Program-made: the position numbers and the translations under genes
Assembly (NCBI GenBank): GCA_964353405.1
Contig: CAYGWJ010000331.1
Coordinates: 1-20,656, forward strand
Direction of reading: 5' to 3'
DNA: 20,656 nucleotides
Source: JBGLNJ01 sp964353405
GTDB lineage: Bacteria; Chloroflexota; Anaerolineae; Fen-1058
Notes under the pieces: model-generated
Told to the model about the DNA's origin: nothing
Database searches by the model: none
The model's input: the letters and a program-made list of their open reading frames with translations, nothing else
Part shown: positions 8,645-15,523 of the stretch, piece after piece
Numbering within the stretch: the first letter of the stretch is position 1
Layout of the letters: the number at the start of each line of letters is the position of its first letter

Positions 8645-9264
8645 CAAGCTTCACGTTTCACGTTGTCAGTCCATCCGACAACGGCGACCAAAACAAACCC
8701 GATCAGAGTTACCACCCATCCCCAAGCTGCCACAGCCGGCGAGCCGTACACCTTTGAAATCGGGGACAGCGTGTGAAAAAACTCCCATGCCGCAGGCGCC
8801 GCGCCTAGCACGGCGAATGTGACAAAGACAAAGCCTCGCCACTTGCCCGTGATGCGTGACCCAAACAAAAACAAGAGTGTCACACCCAGCACGCCGGCCA
8901 CGCTCAACCCAAGGGAAAGGCGATCTTCGGCGGATGAATACGCCCTCAAGAGAAAAGGATACGGAGGCAGAGGCACAAGAGAAAAAAGGATCGCGGCCGA
9001 CGTGAGCAGATAACGCCAGGCGCGAGCGAACTTGCCGGGCGGATTAGCCCACACTGCCAGCGCAAGCGCGGCGGCGACAACGGGTACCAGAAACCACTCG
9101 CGCGTGACGCTGGCGATGCCGGCGCGAGTGACAAATTTGGCAAACTCGGCCAGGTCGAGCGCGTTATAGGTGAGCGCGGCAAGCTGGCGAGTAGACGTCA
9201 CCCAGGGAGCATACCAACCCAGAATTGCCAACGCCACGCCGACGAGCACAAGGCCGCGCTTCAT
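8644..9264 (-). CDS. Small polytopic membrane protein of unknown function
   Basis: The frame is open from 9294, but the ATG at 9264 (MKRGLVLVGVALAILGWYAPW, 206 residues) overlaps the stop of the ATPase gene as ATGA and leads straight into a membrane helix, so I choose it. About five or six hydrophobic segments are visible. Near the N-terminus are GWYAPWV and YNALDLAEFAKFV; I believe similar segments occur in unnamed proteins of Chloroflexota but cannot name the family. The last codons and the stop fall in two copies of a 7-bp repeat (8650-8663), so the C-terminus DNVKREA may be repeat-derived. It sits between an AAA+ ATPase and glycan-type membrane proteins in one operon. No enzymatic motif was seen. 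Confidence 0.7.
   Translation of the reverse strand: MKRGLVLVGVALAILGWYAPWVTSTRQLAALTYNALDLAEFAKFVTRAGIASVTREWFLVPVVAAALALAVWANPPGKFARAWRYLLTSAAILFSLVPLPPYPFLLRAYSSAEDRLSLGLSVAGVLGVTLLFLFGSRITGKWRGFVFVTFAVLGAAPAAWEFFHTLSPISKVYGSPAVAAWGWVVTLIGFVLVAVVGWTDNVKREA
8650..8663. repeat. Heptamer repeat at a gene end (TTCACGT type)
   Basis: Two exact 7-bp units (TTCACGT) sit at the 3' end of the small membrane protein gene and supply its last sense codons before the TGATG junction with the next gene. Confidence 0.55.
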
Positions 9265-10439
9265 CGTCGCGCCCCTTTGCGGGCCGACCCCCAAGGTACC
9301 CTTAAGGGGTACGGCGCACAGACGACTGTGGCAAGCGCGCGTTCCTCCTTTGCCTGCGCGGCCAGGTAATCGTCCATAAACCGGCTACGCCGCTGACGGA
9401 GCGCCATGCTTGCCGCCGCGCGCAAATCGGACAGATCGGCTTGCGCCCGCCCCTCGGCGGCGGCGTGCGCGCGGGCCGCCTCGAAGAGGACGATCTCGGC
9501 GCGGTGGCTGTCAATCCTCAGTCGCTTGACCCACGCCATGCCCGTCCGCTCGACCTGCGGCGTGAGCTTGACCTGCGGCAGACGCGCACGCGCTTGCGCG
9601 ATTTCGTCGGCAATCGCCGCCGTCTCGGCGGCCCACGCGGCGCGCAGCGCATGCGGATTCGTCTGGTACGCGCTCACACGCCGGTAGACTTGCAGGCGAT
9701 CTTGCGAACTCGTCAGCCCACGCACCAAAACGCGCAGGCCAAAGCGGTCTTGAATCTGCGGGCGGAGCTCGCCCTCTTCTGGAGTCATCGAGCCGACAAG
9801 TACGATGCGCGCGCGATACGTCGCCGCGAGCGGTCCGCGCCTCACGGTGTAAATGCCTTGCGCCGCCGCGTCCAGGATGGCATCGGCAATGTCGTCGGCC
9901 AGCAAATTCACTTCATCAACGAACAGCACGTTCTGGTCCGCCATCGAAAGCAGGCCTCGCTCCAGGCGCACCTTGTGCTGTTCCAGCGCCACACGCTCGT
10001 TGATGCCGCCCACCACATCGTTGAGCCGCGCATTGAGCGGCAGCTCGATCAACCGCATCCGATCCGGCGCCGTGATGGGTTCGCCTCGGATGAGCTTGGC
10101 TGCACAGTCGGGGCATACGCCGTCCATGCCCTCGACCTCGGCGGCTTGTGGCTCGCATCCATTGGGGCACGTGCTGCGTTGAACCTGTGGCAAAAGGTCG
10201 AGCAGCCCCCGCACCGCCGTCGTCTTGCCCGTGCCGCGCGGGCCGATGAGCAGCACTCCGCCCGCCGCCGGATTGATCAGCGCGAGGACAAGCGCCAGCT
10301 TCATCTCGGCTTGACTGACGAGTGCCAGGAATGGAAAGTGTGCCGCGTCGGCCAGGCCCCGGTCGCCGGCGCGAGAGCTCAGCACAGCCTGCGCCGGGCT
10401 GTGGCGTTGAAGCAATTGAAAGAGTTCGGATTCAGACAT
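9261..10439 (-). CDS. AAA+ ATPase, Mg-chelatase subunit I / MoxR-like
   Basis: This 392-residue cytoplasmic ATPase has Walker A GPRGTGKT (residues 66-73), Walker B VLFVDEVN (171-178), a sensor-1/Arg-finger region LVGSMTPEEGELRPQIQDRF (about 214-233), and the GLLSMADQN and DAAAQGIYTVRRG segments characteristic of BchI/ChlI. Between Walker A and B, two Cys pairs (CPNGC 91-95 and CPDC 109-112) could bind a metal; similar Cys-rich inserts occur in BchI relatives. The family works as hexameric rings with a BchD or VWA partner. No partner gene is visible here, and no chlorophyll or cobalamin genes are nearby, so a MoxR-like chaperone role is as likely as metal chelation. It is the first gene after a good promoter and probably leads the operon of membrane proteins that follows (ATGA overlap). 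Confidence 0.85.
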   Translation of the reverse strand: MSESELFQLLQRHSPAQAVLSSRAGDRGLADAAHFPFLALVSQAEMKLALVLALINPAAGGVLLIGPRGTGKTTAVRGLLDLLPQVQRSTCPNGCEPQAAEVEGMDGVCPDCAAKLIRGEPITAPDRMRLIELPLNARLNDVVGGINERVALEQHKVRLERGLLSMADQNVLFVDEVNLLADDIADAILDAAAQGIYTVRRGPLAATYRARIVLVGSMTPEEGELRPQIQDRFGLRVLVRGLTSSQDRLQVYRRVSAYQTNPHALRAAWAAETAAIADEIAQARARLPQVKLTPQVERTGMAWVKRLRIDSHRAEIVLFEAARAHAAAEGRAQADLSDLRAAASMALRQRRSRFMDDYLAAQAKEERALATVVCAPYPLRVPWGSARKGARR

Positions 10440-10486
10440 AGTGTCACCAACTCGCCGATGGCTCGGCGCTGATAGCTCAAGGGGAT

Positions 10487-10515
10487 ATTATAAGCGCGAG
10501 GGAACGGCGGGGCAA
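10487..10515 (-). promoter_or_regulatory. Probable sigma70-type promoter of the ATPase-led operon
   Basis: Read on the minus strand there is TTGCCC (10515-10510), a 17-bp spacer, and a perfect TATAAT (10492-10487). Transcription would start near 10480, leaving a leader of about 40 bases before the ATG at 10439. A 6-bp stem hairpin (10453-10458 with 10463-10468) lies in that leader. The -35 matches consensus at four of six positions. Confidence 0.6.
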
Positions 10516-10538
10516 ATCGCAAGTGCGTAAACCGAGCC

Positions 10539-10973
10539 TCAGCCCGCGAGGTCGTCCCAGGCCTGAATCGCGCGGCGGGCAAACTCTTTTTCCGATTCAT
10601 AGGTCAGGTGAGCGAGCGCTTCATCGAGCGGAACCCAGAGCGTGTTGAACTGGCTTGCGTCATGGTCGTCCTGTACGAATCGCTCATCACTCTGCAGGCG
10701 CATCAGAAAAAAAATCTCTTCCCGCACGACGTCGCGATCCCGCTCCGGCACCACAAAATGATTCACAATGGTTCCCAAGTCAGCTATAATGTCCACGTCA
10801 GCGTAACCGGATTCTTCACGCACTTCGCGCAGCGCTGCCTCGCGGGCCGACTCGCCCGGCTCAACGTGGCCTTTGGGCAAACGCACCTCGCCGCGCGCCG
10901 GGCGGTCCAGCAGAAGCATTTTGCCGTCACGCACCACCACGCCGCCGGCGGCTCGATATTGTATGGACTCCAT
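10539..10973 (-). CDS. Nudix hydrolase
   Basis: This 144-residue soluble protein has a complete Nudix box: G35-x5-E41-x7-REVREESGY (ending at residue 57), in GHVEPGESAREAALREVREESGY. The catalytic metal-binding glutamates are all present. Nudix enzymes hydrolyse nucleoside diphosphates linked to another moiety; length and fold fit the MutT/Ap4A-hydrolase range, but the substrate cannot be read from sequence. The N-terminus (QYRAAGGVVVRDGKMLLLDR) is typical. Its ATG lies one base after the stop of the MFS transporter, so the two are surely co-transcribed. No terminator is obvious after it; the promoter of the ATPase operon lies in the 99-base gap that follows. Confidence 0.93.
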   Translation of the reverse strand: MESIQYRAAGGVVVRDGKMLLLDRPARGEVRLPKGHVEPGESAREAALREVREESGYADVDIIADLGTIVNHFVVPERDRDVVREEIFFLMRLQSDERFVQDDHDASQFNTLWVPLDEALAHLTYESEKEFARRAIQAWDDLAG

Positions 10974-10974
10974 T

Positions 10975-12120
10975 TCACAGCACCATCATCAATCCAATCG
11001 CCGCAACAAGACCCGTGCCGCCGCCAAAGTAGAACGCCGCCGCCGGGCCGACCCTGTCCCAGAGTTGACCGGCGATGAGCGACGCCGGGAACAGGCCGAT
11101 ACCGACAATGGTCGCATGCAAGCCGATGGCCGTGGCGCGCAAATTCGCTGGGGCCAAATCAGACACGAGCGCCTTTTCGACGCCATCGGTAAAGCCAATG
11201 TACAGCCCGTACAAGCCAAACAGCGCCCACACAATCCAGGCCTGCTGCGGCGCGTTCACCAGCGCAAAACCCAAATACACCAATCCGTAAAAGGCATAGC
11301 CTGCCACCAGCAGCCGCTTGCGCCCGATTTTGTCCGAAAGCCGTCCCGCTGGATACGAGACCACGGCGTAAACAACGTTGTACACCAGGTAAAGCAGAAT
11401 CGCCGTCGCCGGAGTAAAGCCCAAAGTGTCGGCGCGCAGGAGCAGGAATGTATTCGACGAGTTGCCGAGTGTAAAGATCAGCGCGACAGCAAGGAACAAC
11501 TTGAGCTTGCGCGGCAAAACACTCCACTGCAATGAAGGCAATTGTGCTGGCTTGCCCTCTTTGGGCTTGGCCTCGCGGACAAAGAACAATAGCACAACGC
11601 CCATCACCGCCGGGACGACCGACCACAAAAAGACCGGGGCATATTCCCCTTTCGCCAGGCTGGTGAAGAAGAAATAGGCCAGCAACACGCCGACGACTGC
11701 GCCGCCGCTGTCCAGGGCACGGTGCAGCCCAAACGCCGAGCCGCGCCTGCCTTCGGCAGAGCTGTCGGCGATGAGCGCGTCGCGTGGCGCGGTGCGGATA
11801 CCTTTGCCCAAGCGATCCACCACGCGTCCGGCCAACACCATCGGCCAACCCGCAGCGATATACAGCAGCAGTTTTCCAATCGCCGATGAACCATACCCGA
11901 CAATGGTCAACCTCTTGCGATTCCTGAGCCGGTCTGAAATGTAGCCGGAAAAGATCTTGAGCAGGCTCGCCACACTTTCGGCGATGCCCTCGATCAGGCC
12001 CATGACCGCCGGGCTGGCGCCCAGCTTGAGCGTAAGGAAAAACGGCACCAGCGGGTAAATCATCTCACTGGAAACATCGGTGAAGAAAGAGGTCAAACCG
12101 AGGAGAATGATGTTGAACAT
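10975..12120 (-). CDS. MFS transporter
   Basis: This 381-residue protein has the two-half layout of the major facilitator superfamily. The loop 2-3 motif is GYISDRLRNRKR (residues 59-70), and its echo in the second half is PAGRLSDKIGRKR. The segment RVVDRLGKGIRTAPRDALIADS after helix 4 is common in a subgroup of bacterial MFS proteins annotated only as MFS transporter. It is slightly short for a 12-helix protein but appears complete, with the start at FNIILLGLTSFFTDVSSEM. A good ribosome-binding site (AAAGGA, five bases before the ATG) supports the start. The substrate is unknown; pairing with a Nudix enzyme does not identify it. The 62-base gap to the preceding gene holds no convincing promoter, so read-through from the propeller gene is possible. 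Confidence 0.92.
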   Translation of the reverse strand: MFNIILLGLTSFFTDVSSEMIYPLVPFFLTLKLGASPAVMGLIEGIAESVASLLKIFSGYISDRLRNRKRLTIVGYGSSAIGKLLLYIAAGWPMVLAGRVVDRLGKGIRTAPRDALIADSSAEGRRGSAFGLHRALDSGGAVVGVLLAYFFFTSLAKGEYAPVFLWSVVPAVMGVVLLFFVREAKPKEGKPAQLPSLQWSVLPRKLKLFLAVALIFTLGNSSNTFLLLRADTLGFTPATAILLYLVYNVVYAVVSYPAGRLSDKIGRKRLLVAGYAFYGLVYLGFALVNAPQQAWIVWALFGLYGLYIGFTDGVEKALVSDLAPANLRATAIGLHATIVGIGLFPASLIAGQLWDRVGPAAAFYFGGGTGLVAAIGLMMVL

Positions 12121-12182
12121 GGTTGTCCTTTGTCAGGCAAAAGTCAGGCCGAATCGTTGGTCACCCGGACTGTGGTACTCTT

Positions 12183-14009
12183 TCAATCCCGGCCCGGGTA
12201 CGGGCCATAGAACGCGACGATGTCGTCTTCCAGATAAACCTGGTTCATCGCTTCCCACCAGGTGAGGCCTGTGTCTTTTTCAAAGTGCCAGTATTCCGCA
12301 TCAGGGAAGAAATAGCGCCAACGATAGATCGCCTGGACGCGATTCCAACCATAATCGGCGGCGAGCGTCGTGAGATCCACATAGTAGCCGGGCGGGATAG
12401 CCTTGAGCCGGCCGCCTTCCGCGCTGGCATCGTTGCCCGTGATCATTTGCCACGGCGCTTCCTTGAGCGGCTCGCCTTGCGCGCCGTCCTGCTTCATCGC
12501 CTTCAGGTAGACACGCCAGTACGTCGTATAGCCAATGTCCTCGCGGACAGTCTCCATCGGGTGAGCCGTGTCCTGCGTGTAGCCGGGAAAGATGTCAAAC
12601 GCGCGGCCCGCCGCATGCCACGTGCGGTGCGATTGCCCCGGCCTCGGCGTGCTGTCCATCGGTCGCCACGCGTCGGCCAGTTGGCCGAGGTAGTCGTAAC
12701 CGGTCTCGGCCTTGACACGCGAACGCAGCGCCTTGAACGAGTCGTCCACCGCATCGCTCATCAGGAAACGCTGCTCGCCATAGTCAGGCAGGACGACGAG
12801 TGTGAACGGTGGCGTGGACGTGAGGGGACTGCTGACGAGCTCGGTGTAAAGCGGCGGCGCTTTGGCGGGAGCCTGCGCGGAAAAACGTTGGATGGCGGCT
12901 TCGGAAAGCACCGTCGCGCTCCACGTGGGGCGCTCGATGAACTCGCGCCCGCCGAATGCCTGCTGCGCCAGCCCCCACCCTCCCAGGCTGGCGATGATGA
13001 GCACGTCCTGCCGGTCATCGCGATTGTAGACAAAACCCAGCCCGGTGTCGTCCGGTGACCACGTGGGCGACTTGCCCTGACCGAACAGTTCGACACGCGC
13101 CTCTTTTATCGAGCGGCGGTCCGAGTCAATCGAGCTTACATAGATCGTGCTGTCGCCCAGGCGGCTGGAGGTATAAGCCAGTTTGGTTCCATCGTGAGAC
13201 CAGACCGGATGGTCCTCGTCGCGGTCGGGACTGTTGGTCAGGTTGGTCTCTTCGCCCGTGTCGAGTGACCGCACAAAGATGTCCTTGTTGCCCGTTCGAT
13301 AAGAGCTGAACGCGATGGAGCGGCCGTCGGGCGACCAGGCCGGAGAAAAATCGGGAGCGGGATCAGTCGTTAGACGCGAGACATTTTGCCCATCACGGTC
13401 CATTACATAGATGCTCGTGTCGCCGCCCCGGTACGACTCGAACGCAATCCATTTGCCGTCGGGCGACCAGGTCGGCCCGGCGCTGTAAGACGTGGTGAAC
13501 ACGAGGCGCGTCGTAACGCCCGTCTCCAACTCTATCCGGTAGAGGCCCCAACTGCCATCGCGATGACTGGCAAAGGCCAGCTCTCTCCCGTCGGGCGAAA
13601 AAGCTGGGTCGCGGTCGCCTTCAACCGCCCACGTCAATCGAACCAGCCGCCGGTCGCCCAGATTGATGGCATAGATGTTGCTCGAGCCATCCCGGCGCAG
13701 GACAAAGGCTACCGTCCCACCTCCGCTGAACGGCGTCGGAATGGGCGTGGGCGCGAAAGGCGTCGGCACAGGCCCACGCGTGGGCAACACAGGCGCCGGC
13801 GTGACCAGTTGCGAAACGATGACCGTTACCGGCTGGCCGTTGAGCGCCTGGACCAGCAGAAAGGCCATCACCGCCAGAATCAGCGCGTTGGCGAGGAACA
13901 GCACAAAAATCAGCCGTATCTGCTGCGGACGAAGCGTGATCGGGCGGGGGGGGGGCAAAGCATGCGGGCGCTTGACAAGTTTTCCGATCAAGTCGGATAG
14001 TTTGGACAT
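12183..14009 (-). CDS. Membrane-anchored TolB/PD40 propeller with M15-peptidase-like C-terminal domain
   Basis: I choose the ATG at 14009 (608 residues) over the frame's first codon at 14048, because a strong promoter lies between the two. The layout is: short basic cytoplasmic tail (1-30), one membrane helix (about 31-56), Pro/Thr-rich linker (about 68-94), a propeller of repeated PxWSPDGxxIAF-type blades (about 97-345), and a C-terminal domain (about 410-608). The C-terminal domain has WHAAGRAFDIF (464-474) and AEYWHFEK (571-578). These match the HxxGxAxD and WHFE metal-ligand motifs of M15 D-Ala-D-Ala carboxypeptidases (His465, Asp472, His575). It would act outside the membrane, perhaps on peptidoglycan or as a binding module; the enzyme activity is an inference. 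A run of ten C on the coding strand falls at codons 20-23. Confidence 0.82.
   Translation of the reverse strand: MSKLSDLIGKLVKRPHALPPPRPITLRPQQIRLIFVLFLANALILAVMAFLLVQALNGQPVTVIVSQLVTPAPVLPTRGPVPTPFAPTPIPTPFSGGGTVAFVLRRDGSSNIYAINLGDRRLVRLTWAVEGDRDPAFSPDGRELAFASHRDGSWGLYRIELETGVTTRLVFTTSYSAGPTWSPDGKWIAFESYRGGDTSIYVMDRDGQNVSRLTTDPAPDFSPAWSPDGRSIAFSSYRTGNKDIFVRSLDTGEETNLTNSPDRDEDHPVWSHDGTKLAYTSSRLGDSTIYVSSIDSDRRSIKEARVELFGQGKSPTWSPDDTGLGFVYNRDDRQDVLIIASLGGWGLAQQAFGGREFIERPTWSATVLSEAAIQRFSAQAPAKAPPLYTELVSSPLTSTPPFTLVVLPDYGEQRFLMSDAVDDSFKALRSRVKAETGYDYLGQLADAWRPMDSTPRPGQSHRTWHAAGRAFDIFPGYTQDTAHPMETVREDIGYTTYWRVYLKAMKQDGAQGEPLKEAPWQMITGNDASAEGGRLKAIPPGYYVDLTTLAADYGWNRVQAIYRWRYFFPDAEYWHFEKDTGLTWWEAMNQVYLEDDIVAFYGPYPGRD
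13946..13955. repeat. Ten-base G/C homopolymer in the propeller gene
   Basis: A run of ten G on the plus strand (ten C in the coding sense) lies at codons 20-23 of the membrane-anchored propeller gene and encodes Pro residues just before the membrane helix. Slippage would shift the frame near the start of the gene. Confidence 0.7.
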
Positions 14010-14015
14010 GGCGCA

Positions 14016-14044
14016 ATCATAGCCTGACTTGCCTATACCGTCAA
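14016..14044 (-). promoter_or_regulatory. Strong sigma70-type promoter, probably producing a leaderless mRNA
   Basis: On the minus strand: TTGACG (14044-14039), a 17-bp spacer, TATGAT (14021-14016). Both boxes match consensus at five of six positions. Only six bases separate the -10 from the ATG at 14009, so the usual start site falls on or next to the start codon, and no ribosome-binding site fits in between. Confidence 0.75.
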
Positions 14045-14078
14045 CCAACCCCTAAACGAGTTTCTGGCGCAAAAGGCC

Positions 14079-14152
14079 GTAGCATAGCCGCTTGTCGGCG
14101 TGTTTGACGGGCACAACCCCTGGGACTTGCCAGGGGCAAGTCCCTATGCTAC
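14079..14152. repeat. Three-way-junction inverted repeat in an intergenic region
   Basis: The stretch can fold as an outer stem (GTAGCATA 14079-14086 with TATGCTAC 14145-14152) that encloses two hairpins: GCCG-CTTGT-CGGC (14087-14099) and the perfect GGGACTTGCC-AGG-GGCAAGTCCC (14122-14144). The hairpins abut the outer stem without gaps; a linker (14100-14121) separates them. It may be a dispersed REP-like repeat or a structured RNA. It lies between the propeller gene's promoter and the terminator-like hairpin of the adaptor gene. Confidence 0.6.
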
Positions 14153-14171
14153 CCAGTTTTGCACCGAAAAC

Positions 14172-14203
14172 TAAACGACAGACCTGTCACACAGGACAGG
14201 TCT
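14172..14203 (-). terminator. Terminator-like hairpin after the membrane-fusion lipoprotein gene
   Basis: A perfect 9-bp stem (AGACCTGTC 14180-14188 with GACAGGTCT 14195-14203, six-base loop) lies 34 bases after the stop at 14237 when read on the minus strand. It is followed by a moderately T-rich run containing GTTTAGTTTT rather than a clean T tract, so termination may be partial. Confidence 0.5.
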
Positions 14204-14236
14204 TCATATGACAGTACACTGAAAAAAGCCACTCGT

Positions 14237-15463
14237 TCAGGGCGCCTTGACCGCGTCGCCCTCTTGCAAGCCCGCCAGCACCACGCTGCGAGTTCCATCC
14301 GACACGCCTAGCTGAATCGGCACGCGGACCGCGCCGCCCTCGCGCACCGCCTGGACGTAGGACTGGATGCCCTCACGAATCACAGCCCGAGCAGGCACCA
14401 GCAGCGAGTCCGACCTGGTCTGCGCGGCAATGGACACTTCCGCGCCCTGCCGGACCCCGGCTGGCACACCGGCCGGGTCATCAAATGTGATCGTCACTTC
14501 ATAAGCATTCTTGCCCTGCGAAGGGATGGGTTGCACGTCCACCTGGGACACCTTGCCGCCAAACGTCCGCGCGGGGTAACCGTCGAACTTGACCGTCACA
14601 GCCAGCCCCACCGATATGCGGGGGATGTCTTCTTCAAAGACACTCGCCACCAGGATCGGCCTGGAGGGATCGGCGATGACGCCAATCTTTTGATAGACTT
14701 GCAAATTGTCGCCCACCTGCGCGTCCAGCGCCACAATCACGCCCTCGAACGGCGCGCGCAACTTGGCCGCGTCCAGGCGCGACTGCAAGCGTTCCAGCCT
14801 GGCCTTGGCCTGCTTCAAGGTCTCCACCAACACCGGCTCTTCCGTGTTGACCTGGGCAAGCCTGAAGCGAACTTGAGCCTGCGACAGCCTGGCGCGATCC
14901 AGATCGGATTGCACTGTCAAATCCTGGATGAGTTGTTCCTCGACCCGGCCATGCGGCACCTTGCCTTCGGCAATTTCCTGATTCTTCCTGTCGCGAGCCA
15001 GGGCGGACACTGCGTCCTGGGCCTTGGCGACTTCCAAGTCGGCCTGCGCGGCGGCAATGGCCTGGGCGCGGGCCGCTCTCGACTGATTCAATCTAACCTG
15101 GAGCATGTCCACATCGTTCTGGGCGCTAAAGACCTCCGACTCCATCTCCCAGGCATCCAGCTCGGCCAGCACCTCGCCCTGCTTGACTTGCGAGCCGGGT
15201 TGAACCGAAAGCGTCCGCAGCAAGCCGCCCAGTTGAAACGACAGCGTCGCTTCACGGGACGACATCCGGCGTCCGCGCGAGACGATAGCGTACGTGATCG
15301 AGCCGCGCGTCACCTGGACCACTGAGCCTGGCGCGACCGTCGGCGCAGGCAGTCGCGTCCGGGTGGGCGCGGGCGCACCAGCGGGCGCGGACGAGCAGGC
15401 GCTGACCACCAACGCCGACATCCACACTACTATAACACGAAGGATACGAGACCTGCTCGACAT
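14237..15463 (-). CDS. HlyD-family membrane-fusion (efflux adaptor) lipoprotein
   Basis: This 408-residue protein has a signal peptide ending in a lipobox (VVSAC, Cys23) and a Pro/Thr-rich linker. A lipoyl-like half follows (LSVQPGSQVKQGEVLAELDAW, about residues 85-105), then a long Ala/Gln/Arg-rich coiled-coil hairpin (about 110-235), the second lipoyl half (LRAPFEGVIVALDAQVGD) and beta-barrel segments. This is the order expected of MacA/HlyD-type adaptors that link an inner-membrane pump to the outside; in a single-membrane cell it would sit on the outer face of the membrane. The start at 15463 has a good ribosome-binding site (TAGGAG, seven bases). No MacB-type ABC pump or permease is next to it. 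It follows the Wzz/BY-kinase gene by 60 bases and may be co-transcribed with it, so a link to polysaccharide export is possible. Confidence 0.9.
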   Translation of the reverse strand: MSSRSRILRVIVVWMSALVVSACSSAPAGAPAPTRTRLPAPTVAPGSVVQVTRGSITYAIVSRGRRMSSREATLSFQLGGLLRTLSVQPGSQVKQGEVLAELDAWEMESEVFSAQNDVDMLQVRLNQSRAARAQAIAAAQADLEVAKAQDAVSALARDRKNQEIAEGKVPHGRVEEQLIQDLTVQSDLDRARLSQAQVRFRLAQVNTEEPVLVETLKQAKARLERLQSRLDAAKLRAPFEGVIVALDAQVGDNLQVYQKIGVIADPSRPILVASVFEEDIPRISVGLAVTVKFDGYPARTFGGKVSQVDVQPIPSQGKNAYEVTITFDDPAGVPAGVRQGAEVSIAAQTRSDSLLVPARAVIREGIQSYVQAVREGGAVRVPIQLGVSDGTRSVVLAGLQEGDAVKAP

Positions 15464-15487
15464 GCAGATTCTCCTACCGTTCTTTTG

Positions 15488-15506
15488 TTTTGGGTGTGAC
15501 CCAAAA
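15488..15506. repeat. Perfect hairpin between kinase and adaptor genes
   Basis: TTTTGGGT-GTG-ACCCAAAA is an exact 8-bp inverted repeat with a three-base loop. It lies between the kinase stop and the ribosome-binding site of the adaptor gene. On the minus strand it is followed by CAAAAG, not a T run, so it is a poor terminator. It could be an attenuator, mRNA-processing site or operator. Confidence 0.5.
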
Positions 15507-15523
15507 TGTTCTCCAGCCGGCTG

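Noticed and set aside
9441..10472. Plus-strand open frame opposite the AAA+ ATPase
   Set aside because: The opposite strand has clear Walker A and B motifs and family match; this frame has low-complexity Arg/His content and no recognisable motif.
12121..12182. Promoter for the MFS transporter gene (TTGAAA near 12186)
   Set aside because: No acceptable -10 lies at the right distance; only the ribosome-binding site is convincing.
12123..13058. Plus-strand open frame opposite the propeller gene
   Set aside because: It lies fully antisense to recognisable propeller and M15-like motifs and shows no domain of its own.
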